DNA of 64,000 nt from Betaproteobacteria bacterium SCN2 (GTDB lineage: Bacteria > Pseudomonadota > Gammaproteobacteria > Burkholderiales > Thiobacillaceae). The notes under the pieces are model-generated. The model worked only from the letters and a program-made list of their open reading frames with translations. It did not search any database and was not told where the DNA came from. Position numbers and translations under genes: made by a program. Positions 41,575 through 50,387 of the stretch are shown one piece after another (positions within the stretch are counted from its first letter, which is position 1; every line of letters starts with the position of its first letter). The stretch lies in the NCBI GenBank assembly GCA_008923285.1, contig WBSG01000006.1:1-64000 (forward strand). Reading direction: 5' to 3'.

Positions 41575-42351
41575 ATGGCTGCCCGCACGCCTGTCGTGTT
41601 CGTGTCGCACGGTGCCCCCGACGTCCTCCTGAAGGCGCCGGACACAGTGGCTTGCTGGCGCGAAATCGGCAGGCAGCTGCCCGAGCCGAGCGCCATCCTC
41701 GCGGTGTCGGCGCACTGGCAGGCGCGCAGCCCCACGTTGAGCCTCGCCGGGGCGCCAGTGACGATCCATGATTTTTCCGGCTTCGCGCCCGCGCTGCGTC
41801 GCATGCAGTATCCCGCGCCTGGCGCACCGGCGCTCGCGGAGCGCGCAGCCTCCCTGATCCGGGGCGCGGGCGTGGCGGCGGAACTGCATCCGGATCGCGG
41901 CCTCGACCACGGCGCCTGGGTGCCGCTGTCGGCGCTGTATCCGCAGGCCAACGTGCCGGTGGCCCAGCTGTCGCTCATGCGCCAGGGCGGGCCGGGCGCG
42001 CATCTTGCGCTCGGTCGGGCGCTTGCGCCGCTGCGCGAAGAAGGCGTGCTGATCCTGGCGAGCGGTGCGGTCACGCACAATTTCGGCTGGCTCGACCGGG
42101 AGAACAATACTGTGCCGCTGCCGCAGGCGCGCGCGTTCTCCGACTGGGTAGGCGAACGGCTCGCGGCGGGCGATGCGGCGGCGCTGCTCGATTACCGTTC
42201 CGTGCGGTACGGCGCCGAAGCGCATCCCACGGACGAGCATTTCCTGCCGCTGTTCGTCGCCCTCGGCGCCGCAGCGGGCGAGCCGCCGGCGCGCTGTCAG
42301 CCAGGTTTTACTTACGGCGGTCTGTCGATGGACGCCTATGCCTGGCACTAG
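41575..42351 (+). CDS. DODA-type extradiol dioxygenase family protein
   Basis: A 258-residue member of the LigB/DODA-type dioxygenase fold (YgiD-like). Metal-ligand histidines are visible in VFVSHGAP, SAHWQ, GLDHGAW and, near the end, the HPTDEHFLPL segment. Enzymes of this type open catechol-like rings or act as DOPA dioxygenase, but the native bacterial substrate of YgiD is uncertain. It overlaps the operon of YceI genes by position. AAGGAG precedes the start. No other aromatic-degradation genes lie nearby. Confidence 0.87.
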   Translation: MAARTPVVFVSHGAPDVLLKAPDTVACWREIGRQLPEPSAILAVSAHWQARSPTLSLAGAPVTIHDFSGFAPALRRMQYPAPGAPALAERAASLIRGAGVAAELHPDRGLDHGAWVPLSALYPQANVPVAQLSLMRQGGPGAHLALGRALAPLREEGVLILASGAVTHNFGWLDRENNTVPLPQARAFSDWVGERLAAGDAAALLDYRSVRYGAEAHPTDEHFLPLFVALGAAAGEPPARCQPGFTYGGLSMDAYAWH

Positions 42352-42465
42352 GCGCGGCGTTGTACGCCGCCATATGGTGTTACATTGCCTGGAGCCGCGC
42401 GCAGCATGGGCGGCCGACTTGCATCACTGTGTGGCTGTTTCTCCCAACCAAACGAAGGAGGCAGT

Positions 42466-42843
42466 ATGAACAATGCAATCATCCTGGCGGCGCGAGTGTT
42501 GCTCGCGCAGATTTTCCTGATTTCCGGATTCGGCAAACTCGGCGCCGGCTACGCCGGAACCCAGGCCTACATGGAGGCCATGGGCATTCCGGGCATGCTG
42601 TTGCCACTCGTGATCGCCCTGGAGATCGGCGGCGGCCTCGCGCTCATCGCCGGTTTCATGACGCGCTGGGCAGCGCTCGCGCTGGCGGGGTTTGCGGTCG
42701 TCAGCGCCGTGATTTTCCATGCCAACTTCGGCGACCAGACGCAGGCGATCATGTTCATGAAGAACCTGGCCATGGCCGGCGGACTGCTGCTGCTTTATGT
42801 GCAGGGTGCCGGCAGTTATAGCCTGGATGCCAAGCGTGCCTGA
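42466..42843 (+). CDS. DoxX-family membrane protein
   Basis: A 125-residue protein with four hydrophobic helices and the DoxX-family start NNAIILAARVLLAQIFLISG followed by FGKLG. AAGGAGG lies four bases upstream of the ATG at 42466, which decides the start against an in-frame ATG at 42385. DoxX proteins are small inner-membrane proteins linked to redox stress; the homologue in archaeal thiosulfate oxidation is only distantly related. Function here is not determinable. Confidence 0.88.
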   Translation: MNNAIILAARVLLAQIFLISGFGKLGAGYAGTQAYMEAMGIPGMLLPLVIALEIGGGLALIAGFMTRWAALALAGFAVVSAVIFHANFGDQTQAIMFMKNLAMAGGLLLLYVQGAGSYSLDAKRA

Positions 42844-43081
42844 TTGTATCCGTGGCTGAAAACAGGCCGCATTCATTCGAACTGCTGCAACTGACTGAGC
42901 CCGCCCAGGCCAATTCGCGCCGGCATGCTGTGCATGATGGCAGCCGTGCGCTGGGCGGGCTGGCCGCATGCTCGTCGAGGCCACCGCTGCGCTGCCGGAA
43001 GGCCGCATCAGCCCCGGCGATCCCCGAGAATTTTATTGCGCGGCCCTGCCGCATGTTTTTCGCATCAAGGAGAGTCTTACC

Positions 43082-44149
43082 GTGAATTCGCTGTTCAGCC
43101 CCCTCGAACTCGGGGCACTGACCGTCCCCAACCGCATTTTCATGGCGCCGCTCACGCGTTGCCGCGCCGACGCCGAGCACGTGCCCACCCCGATGATGGC
43201 CGAGCACTACGCGCAGCGCGCCAGCGGCGGCCTGCTCATCGCCGAGGCCACCATGGCCATGCAGGGCAACTCCGCGTTCTGGCGCGAGCCGGGCATTTAT
43301 TCCGAGGCGCAGGTGGCGGGCTGGCAGAAGGTGACCGATGCGGTGCATGCCGCCGGCGGCCGCATTTTCCTGCAGATCTGGCACGGCGGCCGCGCCTGCC
43401 ATCCGCTGCTCAACGACGGCGCGCAGCCAGTGGCGCCGAGCGCCATCGCGATTGATGATGAAGTCTTCACGCCCGAAGGCATGAAGCCCTATGTGGAGCC
43501 GCGCGAACTGCGCGACGACGAACTGCCGGGCATCGTCGCCGGCTTCCGCCGCGCGGCGGAGAACGCCAGGGCCGCGGGTTTCGACGGTGTCGAGGTGCAT
43601 GGCGCCAATGGCTATCTGCTCGACGAATTCCTGCGCGACGGCTCCAACAAGCGCAGCGGCCCCTACGGCGGCGCGATCGAGAACCGCGCGCGCCTGATGT
43701 TCGAAGTGGTCGAGGCCGTGTGCGAGGTATGGGGCAGCGACCGCGTGGGCCTGCGCATCTCTCCGCTCAACAGCTACAACAGCATGATCGACAGCGACCC
43801 GGTGGGCATGGCGAGCTTTGTCGCACGGCGCGCCAACGATTTCAATCTTGCCTACCTGCACGTGATGCGCGGCGACTCCATGCAGCAGCAGCAAGCCGAC
43901 GTGATGACGCCGGTGCGCGCGGCCTACCGGGGCGTGCTGGTGGGCAACATGGGCTACAGCGCCGAGGAGGCCGAGCAGGCGATCGCCGCCGGCAGGCTCG
44001 ACGCGGTGGCGTTCGGCGTGAGCTTCCTTGCCAATCCCGACCTGCCGGCGCGCATCAGGGCCGGCGCCGCGCTCAACCAGCCCGAGCCCGCGACTTTCTA
44101 CACGCAGGGCGCCGAGGGCTATACGGACTACCCGGCGATGACGGCCTGA
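43082..44149 (+). CDS. Old yellow enzyme / alkene reductase
   Basis: A 355-residue FMN-dependent ene-reductase of the old-yellow-enzyme family (NemA-like). It has PNRIFMAPLTRCRAD, the substrate-binding WHGGRACHP with its His/His-type site (here His-Gly-Gly-Arg), GVEVHGANGYLLDEFL, and a late VGNMGYSAEEAE FMN-phosphate region. The start is a GTG at 43082, placed seven bases after AAGGAGAG. It should reduce activated C=C bonds or nitro groups. The 238 bases before it, back to doxX, hold no convincing gene. Confidence 0.9.
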   Translation: MNSLFSPLELGALTVPNRIFMAPLTRCRADAEHVPTPMMAEHYAQRASGGLLIAEATMAMQGNSAFWREPGIYSEAQVAGWQKVTDAVHAAGGRIFLQIWHGGRACHPLLNDGAQPVAPSAIAIDDEVFTPEGMKPYVEPRELRDDELPGIVAGFRRAAENARAAGFDGVEVHGANGYLLDEFLRDGSNKRSGPYGGAIENRARLMFEVVEAVCEVWGSDRVGLRISPLNSYNSMIDSDPVGMASFVARRANDFNLAYLHVMRGDSMQQQQADVMTPVRAAYRGVLVGNMGYSAEEAEQAIAAGRLDAVAFGVSFLANPDLPARIRAGAALNQPEPATFYTQGAEGYTDYPAMTA

Positions 44150-44155
44150 GCGCGG

Positions 44156-46540
44156 TCAGCGCAGCGGCACCGCCCGCGCCAGCGGGCGGTACATCAGGTG
44201 GTAGAACATTTCCAGATAGCGCTGGGTTTCCTCGCGCTCCAGATTGTTGACGAACTTCCAGAAGCCGTAGATGCGCGCCAGCGTCATCATGCGCTCGGCG
44301 TAGCGCGCCCAGGTGTAGCGCGCATTGACGCGGGCGATGGCCGCGTCCGACACCGATTGCCAATGTGACGCATCCTGCTTCGATTGCTGCAGGAAGCGAT
44401 GGATGCGCTCGGCGCAGGCGTTGCCGTCGTTGGGGTCGATGTGGAAACCCGAACGGCCGTCCTCGATGATTTCCAGCGGGCCGCCGTAGCGCGTGGCGAA
44501 CACCGGCAGACCGCAGGCCATGGCTTCCACCACGGTCAGACCGAAGGCCTCGAACAGCGCGGGCTGCACGAACACGCCGCCCTGGTCGGCGATAAAGCGA
44601 TACAACTCGCCGGTCAGGAGCTTGTCGAGGCGGCCGCCGATCCAGCGCACATGGCTCTCCAGGCCGAGTTCGTCGATGAGCCGGTGCATGTGCTCGATCT
44701 CTGCGCGTTCTTCCTCGTCGCCTGAATCATTGGGGTCGATGTAGCCGCCTACCACGATCAGATTCGCCGTGTTGCGCAGTTCGGCATGCTCGCCGAACCA
44801 GCGCACCAATCCCGTCAAATTCTTGATGCGGTCGAGCCGCGCCATGGTGAAGACCGGTATCTTGTCGGCATCTTCCAGCTTGCCGCGCACGGCATGGCCG
44901 CCGCCGCCGTTGTACAGCATTTCGCGGATTTCATCGTGCAGCCCGTCGAAGCGCTCGGCGCGCTGCCGGTAGGGGAAATACACCGAGGCATCGGCGCCGG
45001 GCGAGACGATGTTGAACTTGGGGTCGTAGAGGTCGATGCCGTGGCTTACGCGGTACAGCCCCGGCAGGGTGTAGGCGGCGTAGCCTTCATACTGGCCGAT
45101 GGAAGTCTTCGTGCCGGCGATTTCCTGGTAGGTGCTGGTGATGATGAAGTCGGCGCTGTTCATGCTGATGAGGTCGGCGGTGAACTGGCAGCCGAAGTGG
45201 TACTGCGCGTCCATGTCCTTCCAGTAGAGGTCGGACAGCAGGTACTTGGTCTTCTCCAGGGCGTGGGCGATGTTGCACTGCGTCACGCCCATGTGCCGTG
45301 CCAGCATGCTCGCCACCAGGTTGCCGTCGGAATAGTTGCCGATGATGAGGTCGGGCCGTCCGTTCAGTTCGGCCACCACTTCCTGCCCGGCCTCCTGCGC
45401 GAAGCGCTCGAGATAGGGCCAGATTTCGAAACGCGACAGCCAGCGCGGATGCACTTCGCCGTTTTCATGGCGGAAGGGCACGCGCAGGATCCAGCTGTTG
45501 TCGGTGCCGTGCACCTTCTCCAGGCGCTGGTCGCAGCTGGTGCCTTCGGCCTCGGGAATGAGGCGGGTGACGATGACGATCTTGGGCGTGATGCCCACGC
45601 CTTGCTGCGCCAGGCGGCTTTTCATCTCGGCTTCGAGCGCACGCACCTGGTCGAGGATGTAGACCACCTGGCCGCCGGTGTCCGGCCGCCCCAGCACGTT
45701 GTTCTGGCCGAAATAGCCGTGCGGCGACAGGATCAGGAGGCGCGAGATCATGGGAATGCGGGCGAGGAAGGCCTCCATGGCTTCGGGCGAGGGGCCTTCC
45801 AGCACGTCCTGCAACAGGCTCATGGTGTCGATGGTGCGGCTGGCGCAATCGCCCCAGCCGGGCGCCAGCCCCAGCGCTTGCATGTGCGCGGCGAAGGCTT
45901 CCCACGGCGTGTCCGGGGCGAGCTTTTCCAGGTGCGCCACGGCCTGGCGCATCACCTCGCGCAATGCGACGGCGTCGGCAAAGGCGCGGTAGGTCAGCAG
46001 CGCCTGCCCTTCCATGGCGTGCAGCGCCAGGAAGTGGAGCAGCTTTTCCTCCAGCGCCTCGGGCCTGGCGACCTGGCGACTGGCGAGCTGGCGGTTGAGG
46101 AACAACACGCCGTTGCCGATGGAGCGCGACTCCTTGAGGCGCGGAAAGCCGCGGTTGAAGGGGGTGAAATCCACTTCCAGCACGGGCTCGCTCGAAGGCG
46201 CGACGATTCTTTCCTTGAAGGCGAGAAAGTCCCGGCAGCCGATTTCTTCCACGCTCAAGCGGTCGGCATGGCAGTAGAAGAAGCGCCACTCGCCGATGCG
46301 CGGTCGGTGCGCGAACACCACCGCAGGAGAATCGAGGCAGGCCTCCTGCAGCAGCGTGATCCAGGGCGACAGCGCAGCCATGCCTTCCGCGTCGCCGCCG
46401 TCTTCCGCGAGCCGCCGCCAGATGCGCTGCAGGTCGGACTGCAGCAGGAAGGCACGGCCTTCGGCCTGGCAGCAGTGCAGCCACTTGTGCCACAGCGTGC
46501 GATGCGCGGCGATGACCTGCTGCAACTCTTCTATCTTCAT
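44156..46540 (-). CDS. sus: Sucrose synthase
   Basis: A 794-residue GT4 enzyme that reversibly cleaves sucrose with NDP to NDP-glucose and fructose. The N-terminal regulatory region (about 1-240) is followed by the glycosyltransferase domain with HGYFGQNNVLGRPDTGGQVV, FGLTVVEAMACGLPVFATRY and a GGPLEIIEDG nucleotide-sugar site. Length matches bacterial sucrose synthases. Start 46540 overlaps the SPS stop by four bases (ATGA), so the two are translationally coupled. With SPS/SPP and fructokinase it makes a complete synthesis and recycling set, as known in Nitrosomonas-type and methylotrophic bacteria. Confidence 0.93.
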   Translation of the reverse strand: MKIEELQQVIAAHRTLWHKWLHCCQAEGRAFLLQSDLQRIWRRLAEDGGDAEGMAALSPWITLLQEACLDSPAVVFAHRPRIGEWRFFYCHADRLSVEEIGCRDFLAFKERIVAPSSEPVLEVDFTPFNRGFPRLKESRSIGNGVLFLNRQLASRQVARPEALEEKLLHFLALHAMEGQALLTYRAFADAVALREVMRQAVAHLEKLAPDTPWEAFAAHMQALGLAPGWGDCASRTIDTMSLLQDVLEGPSPEAMEAFLARIPMISRLLILSPHGYFGQNNVLGRPDTGGQVVYILDQVRALEAEMKSRLAQQGVGITPKIVIVTRLIPEAEGTSCDQRLEKVHGTDNSWILRVPFRHENGEVHPRWLSRFEIWPYLERFAQEAGQEVVAELNGRPDLIIGNYSDGNLVASMLARHMGVTQCNIAHALEKTKYLLSDLYWKDMDAQYHFGCQFTADLISMNSADFIITSTYQEIAGTKTSIGQYEGYAAYTLPGLYRVSHGIDLYDPKFNIVSPGADASVYFPYRQRAERFDGLHDEIREMLYNGGGGHAVRGKLEDADKIPVFTMARLDRIKNLTGLVRWFGEHAELRNTANLIVVGGYIDPNDSGDEEERAEIEHMHRLIDELGLESHVRWIGGRLDKLLTGELYRFIADQGGVFVQPALFEAFGLTVVEAMACGLPVFATRYGGPLEIIEDGRSGFHIDPNDGNACAERIHRFLQQSKQDASHWQSVSDAAIARVNARYTWARYAERMMTLARIYGFWKFVNNLEREETQRYLEMFYHLMYRPLARAVPLR

Positions 46541-48699
46541 GGGATTACCTCTTCCATCGGTTGTCGGGTTTCGGCGAAGCGGTAGTGCCGGATGCCCTCG
46601 ACGATGCCGCCGGCACAATGGCGGCGGGCGAAATAGATGCGCTCGCGTCCCTCCAGGTCGGCCAGTTCCTCGCTGTGGTTGCCGACGATGACGCCCATGG
46701 TGTCGCCCAGCAGCATTTCGCGGTCATTGCCGGAATCGCCGGCGACGAGGAAGGCGGCGAGCGGCAGGCCCCAGCGCCAGGCCAGGTAGCGGATGGCCTG
46801 GCCCTTGGAGGCGCGCGCCGGCAGGATGTCGAGATAGGCCTGGTGCGAATAGATCACCTGCGCGCTCAGCCGGTGTTTTCGCAGCAGCGCCTGGATTTCC
46901 TTCACCGGCGGCGCGCTCGCCGGGTCGATCAGATAGCTCAGCTTGAATTCGCGCTGACCCTCGGGCCCCTGCAGGCGCAGGCCCGGTACGTCGGCGAGCA
47001 CGGCTTCGAGCGCGTCGCGCCGCCACTCGTGGCGGATGTGGCGGGTCCAGCTCTCGTCCGGTCCGAGGTTGCGCCCGTAATGAATCTCGCTGCCTACCGA
47101 GGTGATGAGGATGTCGGGGCGCGGCACCTTCCACTGCTTGAGCACCTTCAGCGTCAGTTCCAGGCTGCGGCCCGTGGCCACGGCGAAGCCCACACGCCCG
47201 CGCTGCGACTCCAGCCAGGCGAGCAATTCGGCGAGGCCTTCGGCATCGCCGGTGAGCGTGTTGTCGATGTCGGTGACGAGCATGGCCTGCACCAGCGGCA
47301 GCGCATGGGTTTCGTACAGCGCTGCATGCTCGCGGCGCAGGCGCTTGCGCTGGCGGAACAGCATCTGGTCCAGGGTCTTCAAATATTTCTTCGCGTGCGC
47401 CTGCCAGGTGTAGTGGCGGCGCACGCCGTTCAGGCCGTTGCGCGCCCAGGTCTGCCAGCGCTTGCCGTCGGCCAGCGCATCCTTCAGCGCGGCGGCGATG
47501 GCGTCGGTGTCGAGCGGATTGACCAGCAGGCCGTTGCTGCAGTTGGCGATGATGTCCTTCGGCCCGCCGTCCTCGGTGGCGACGATGGGCAGGCCGCTGG
47601 CCGCCGCCTCGATCAGGGTGAGGCCGAAGGGCTCGGTCAGCGCGGGGTTGACGAACACGCCGCGGCGGCGCGCTGCCAGGCGGTAAAGATCCGGCACTTC
47701 CTCTGAGCTGTGCTGCTTGGGCAGTGCGAAGCGCCCGTGCAGGTCGTACTTGTCGGCCTCCAGCAGCAGTTCGGTGAGCACGTCGCGCGGGCCTTCGTCG
47801 AGCGTGCGGATGTCCTCGCGGTTGCCGGCGATGATGACGAGGTTGGCGCGTTCCTGCAGCATGCTCGATCCGCCGTAGGCCTGCACCAGGCGCAACAGGT
47901 TCTTGCGCGCGTCCGGCCGCGCCAGCGCCAGGATCATGGGCTTGTCCGGCTGCTTGAGAAAGCGGTCGACGCGCTGCTGGATGGGCGTGGTCTCAAGCCG
48001 CCGCGGCGCCGGACTGAAGCGGCTGGTATCGGTGCCGGGCGGGATCACCGCCATCGGCGTGCGCCCGTAGTTCTCGTAGATGCCCCACTGGCCGGAGCAT
48101 TCCTGGCGCGTGCTGGCGATGATCAGCGCGGCCTCCTGCAGCACCAGTTCCTCGGCGGCGATGCGGCGCGCGAAATGGAACTGGCGGTCGATGGCGCTGC
48201 CCTTGCGTCCGGCCGCGAGCAGGCGGTCGCGCTTGCAGCGGCCGAGCGAATGTCCGGTATGCACCAGCGGAATGCCGGTGAGTTGCGAAAGTTTCGCGCC
48301 GACATGGCCGCCGTCGGCATAGTGGCTGTGGATCACGTCCGGCAGGCGCTGCTGCGCGCGCATGAACAGGAGGCAGCGGTCGACCAGCGAATCCAGGTGC
48401 GGCCACAACAACTCCTTGCGCAGATAACGCCTGGGTCCGAAGGGCAGGCGCACGACGCGGGCATTCTGCGAGATGGTTTCCGTGGGCTGGGCATAGCCGG
48501 CATCCACCCTGGGGTCCTCGACAAGACGGGTGAGCACGTCGACTTGCCCGACGCCGGGTTCTGCCGCCAGTGCGCGCGCCAGTTCCAGCACGTAGGTGGT
48601 CTGTCCGCCGGTGTCCTCGTCGCGCCCCAGTTCCGGCGCATGCGCGCGGATGAGGCCGTGCAGGTTCAGCATCAGGATGTAGCGGCCGTCGCTGCTCAT
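46537..48699 (-). CDS. Fused sucrose-phosphate synthase / sucrose-phosphate phosphatase
   Basis: A 720-residue bifunctional protein. Residues about 1-470 are a GT4 sucrose-phosphate synthase domain (HSHYADGGHVGAKLS, HTGHSLGRCKR, ALTEPFGLTLIEAAASGLP). Residues about 475-715 are a HAD-type phosphatase domain with VTDIDNTLTGDAE and a GDSGNDREML motif. Together they make sucrose from UDP-glucose and fructose-6-phosphate in two steps. The fusion is known in several bacteria. It overlaps the fructokinase gene by four bases upstream and sucrose synthase downstream. Confidence 0.92.
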   Translation of the reverse strand: MSSDGRYILMLNLHGLIRAHAPELGRDEDTGGQTTYVLELARALAAEPGVGQVDVLTRLVEDPRVDAGYAQPTETISQNARVVRLPFGPRRYLRKELLWPHLDSLVDRCLLFMRAQQRLPDVIHSHYADGGHVGAKLSQLTGIPLVHTGHSLGRCKRDRLLAAGRKGSAIDRQFHFARRIAAEELVLQEAALIIASTRQECSGQWGIYENYGRTPMAVIPPGTDTSRFSPAPRRLETTPIQQRVDRFLKQPDKPMILALARPDARKNLLRLVQAYGGSSMLQERANLVIIAGNREDIRTLDEGPRDVLTELLLEADKYDLHGRFALPKQHSSEEVPDLYRLAARRRGVFVNPALTEPFGLTLIEAAASGLPIVATEDGGPKDIIANCSNGLLVNPLDTDAIAAALKDALADGKRWQTWARNGLNGVRRHYTWQAHAKKYLKTLDQMLFRQRKRLRREHAALYETHALPLVQAMLVTDIDNTLTGDAEGLAELLAWLESQRGRVGFAVATGRSLELTLKVLKQWKVPRPDILITSVGSEIHYGRNLGPDESWTRHIRHEWRRDALEAVLADVPGLRLQGPEGQREFKLSYLIDPASAPPVKEIQALLRKHRLSAQVIYSHQAYLDILPARASKGQAIRYLAWRWGLPLAAFLVAGDSGNDREMLLGDTMGVIVGNHSEELADLEGRERIYFARRHCAGGIVEGIRHYRFAETRQPMEEVIP

Positions 48700-49628
48700 G
48701 GATTTTCCTCCCAGCCGGCTCTGGCCTGTTGGTAAAGATGGCGGTCATCCGGCACGGCGCCGCGGATGCCGAGTATCTTGCGCGCGAAGGCATCGGCGCG
48801 TTCGAGCAGTCTGTCCATCGGCCAGTCCGACAGCAGTCCGGCGATGGCGACGGCGGAGAAGGCATCGCCGGCGCCGACGCTGTCGACGATGGGCGCGTCC
48901 AGGGCGCTGCCGGCATGCGCGAATCCGCGCCCGTCCGGCATGGCCGCATAGGCGCCCTGGTCGCCGCGCGTGAGCAGCAGCAAGCGCAGGTCGTAGCGGT
49001 TCAGGATCTGCAGGCACATGGCTTCGAGGCTGCCCTTGAGGTTGTGCCAGCGTCCCAGCACTTCGAACTCCTCGTCGTTGAGCTTCAGCACATGCGCATG
49101 GCGCATCAGGGTTTCGACGCGGCTGCGCTCGTACCACGGGGCGCGCAGGTTGAGGTCGAGGAACTTGAGCCCGGGGCTCAGGCGCAGCACGCCGAGCAGG
49201 GCGCGGCAGGAATCGGTGTGGCGCGCAGCCAGGGTGCCGTAGTACACCAGTTGCGGCCGCGCGGCCAGCGCACCCAGGCGGGCCATGCCCTGATGGATGT
49301 AGTCGTAGGCCTGGTTGTCGAGGATCTCGAAGCGATGGCCGGCTTCGTTCAGTTCGACCTGCACGCTGCCGGTCGGGTGCAGCGGATCGATCTGGATGCA
49401 GCTCGCATCGAGGCCGTAGCGCTCCATGGCGCGCAGCACTTCGGCGTGCGCGTCGTCGCGGCCGATGCGGCTGATCATGAGCGGCGGCCAGCCGAAACCC
49501 GCCAGGTGCCTGGCAACATTGAAAGGGGCGCCGCCCAATACCGTGCGATCGGGAAACTGATCGAAAAGCACTTCCCCAAACACAAGCACCGGGTACTGAG
49601 TGCCCTGTGGCGTGTCGTTGAAATTCAT
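48696..49628 (-). CDS. PfkB-family fructokinase
   Basis: A 310-residue sugar kinase with the PfkB signature DSVGAGDAFSAVAIAGLL near residue 255-272 and an N-terminal ribokinase-type GGAPFNVARHLAGFG. Given its operon partners it most likely phosphorylates fructose released by sucrose synthase. The start codon has no clear Shine-Dalgarno sequence, and the upstream region is about 310 bases, so expression may depend on a long leader. It is the first gene of the sucrose operon. Confidence 0.9.
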   Translation of the reverse strand: MNFNDTPQGTQYPVLVFGEVLFDQFPDRTVLGGAPFNVARHLAGFGWPPLMISRIGRDDAHAEVLRAMERYGLDASCIQIDPLHPTGSVQVELNEAGHRFEILDNQAYDYIHQGMARLGALAARPQLVYYGTLAARHTDSCRALLGVLRLSPGLKFLDLNLRAPWYERSRVETLMRHAHVLKLNDEEFEVLGRWHNLKGSLEAMCLQILNRYDLRLLLLTRGDQGAYAAMPDGRGFAHAGSALDAPIVDSVGAGDAFSAVAIAGLLSDWPMDRLLERADAFARKILGIRGAVPDDRHLYQQARAGWEENP

Positions 49629-49942
49629 GTCGTTATTAATGTCGGCGAAACACGCGGCTTCACCGTGGAATGGAAAAGCTCCCTCATTAAGCCGACAGGC
49701 TATTTTTTTGCGAGTTCAGATTATTTTTTCGGGGAAGTCTTTGTATAGACCACGAAAGCCGCGCAGCGCAAGGCTTTCGACGATCCGCACAGAATGATGC
49801 GGCGCGCTGGGCTGGCAAGGCGTTTTCGCCGCGAGGCGCGATGCCCCCGGCATGCCTGCATTCTGCGGCGCGACTCCGCGCTCGACGCGGCTCGCTGCGG
49901 GTGCTTGAAACAATGCTTCGGCGCGTCGCCGAAGCAGCGGCA
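49629..49942. other. Leader of the sucrose operon, with two hairpins
   Basis: 314 bases without a gene. An AT-rich patch (CGAAAAAATAATCTGAACTC read leftward) near 49710-49740 is the most promoter-like part. Two hairpins are present: CGAAAGCC/GGCTTTCG (49753-49760 and 49772-49779), and GCTTCGGCG/CGCCGAAGC (49915-49923 and 49927-49935). The latter lies just beyond the 49943 gene's stop and may be its terminator. Confidence 0.5.
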
Positions 49943-50347
49943 TCAGGCCCGGTTCGGCCTGGCGAACAGGCCCGCGCCCGGCAGCCTGCTGTCGACGGCG
50001 AATTCGCGTGTTTCCCGTCCGCCGCTGCGCGCGTGGCCGGCGATCCTGAACTTGTCCGGCGCTGCTGCTGCGGACAGTGCGCCGCCGACCCGGTCGAGAT
50101 AGTCGGAGCCGAGGCCGCTGGCGATGCTCAGCAACATCAGTGCGTACATGTGCTTGACGTCCTCCTGGCGGAGGAACTCCCTGCTGCGGCCGGACTGGAT
50201 CGCCCGCTTCATTTCCGTGAGAAAGGCCGGGAAATCCTTCCAGACCTCGTTGCCCACCGACAGCATGAGCGCGCGATCCTCGCCGGAACGGCTGCTGGCG
50301 TAGCGGGCCGCTGCCAGCATCAGGGTGTGCAGTGATTCCGGGTTCAT
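49943..50347 (-). CDS. Hypothetical protein
   Basis: A roughly 134-residue soluble protein of unknown function. Start at 50347 (MNPESLH) has an AAAGG site seven bases upstream; an ATG 15 bases earlier is less likely. The first 90 residues are helical (LMLAAARYASSRSGEDRALM, VWKDFPAFLTEMKRAIQSGR), and the C-terminal 40 are rich in Gly, Arg and Ala and look disordered. It lies 40 bases after the EAL/GGDEF gene in the same direction and may share its transcript. Confidence 0.55.
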   Translation of the reverse strand: MNPESLHTLMLAAARYASSRSGEDRALMLSVGNEVWKDFPAFLTEMKRAIQSGRSREFLRQEDVKHMYALMLLSIASGLGSDYLDRVGGALSAAAAPDKFRIAGHARSGGRETREFAVDSRLPGAGLFARPNRA

Positions 50348-50387
50348 GTTCGAGCCTTTCATGAATGGGGTTGAGCCGTCGGAGGGT

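Noticed and set aside
42852..43081. Possible small gene between doxX and the ene-reductase
   Set aside because: The frames there lack ribosome-binding sites and recognisable composition; the reductase starts at the GTG at 43082 with a good site.
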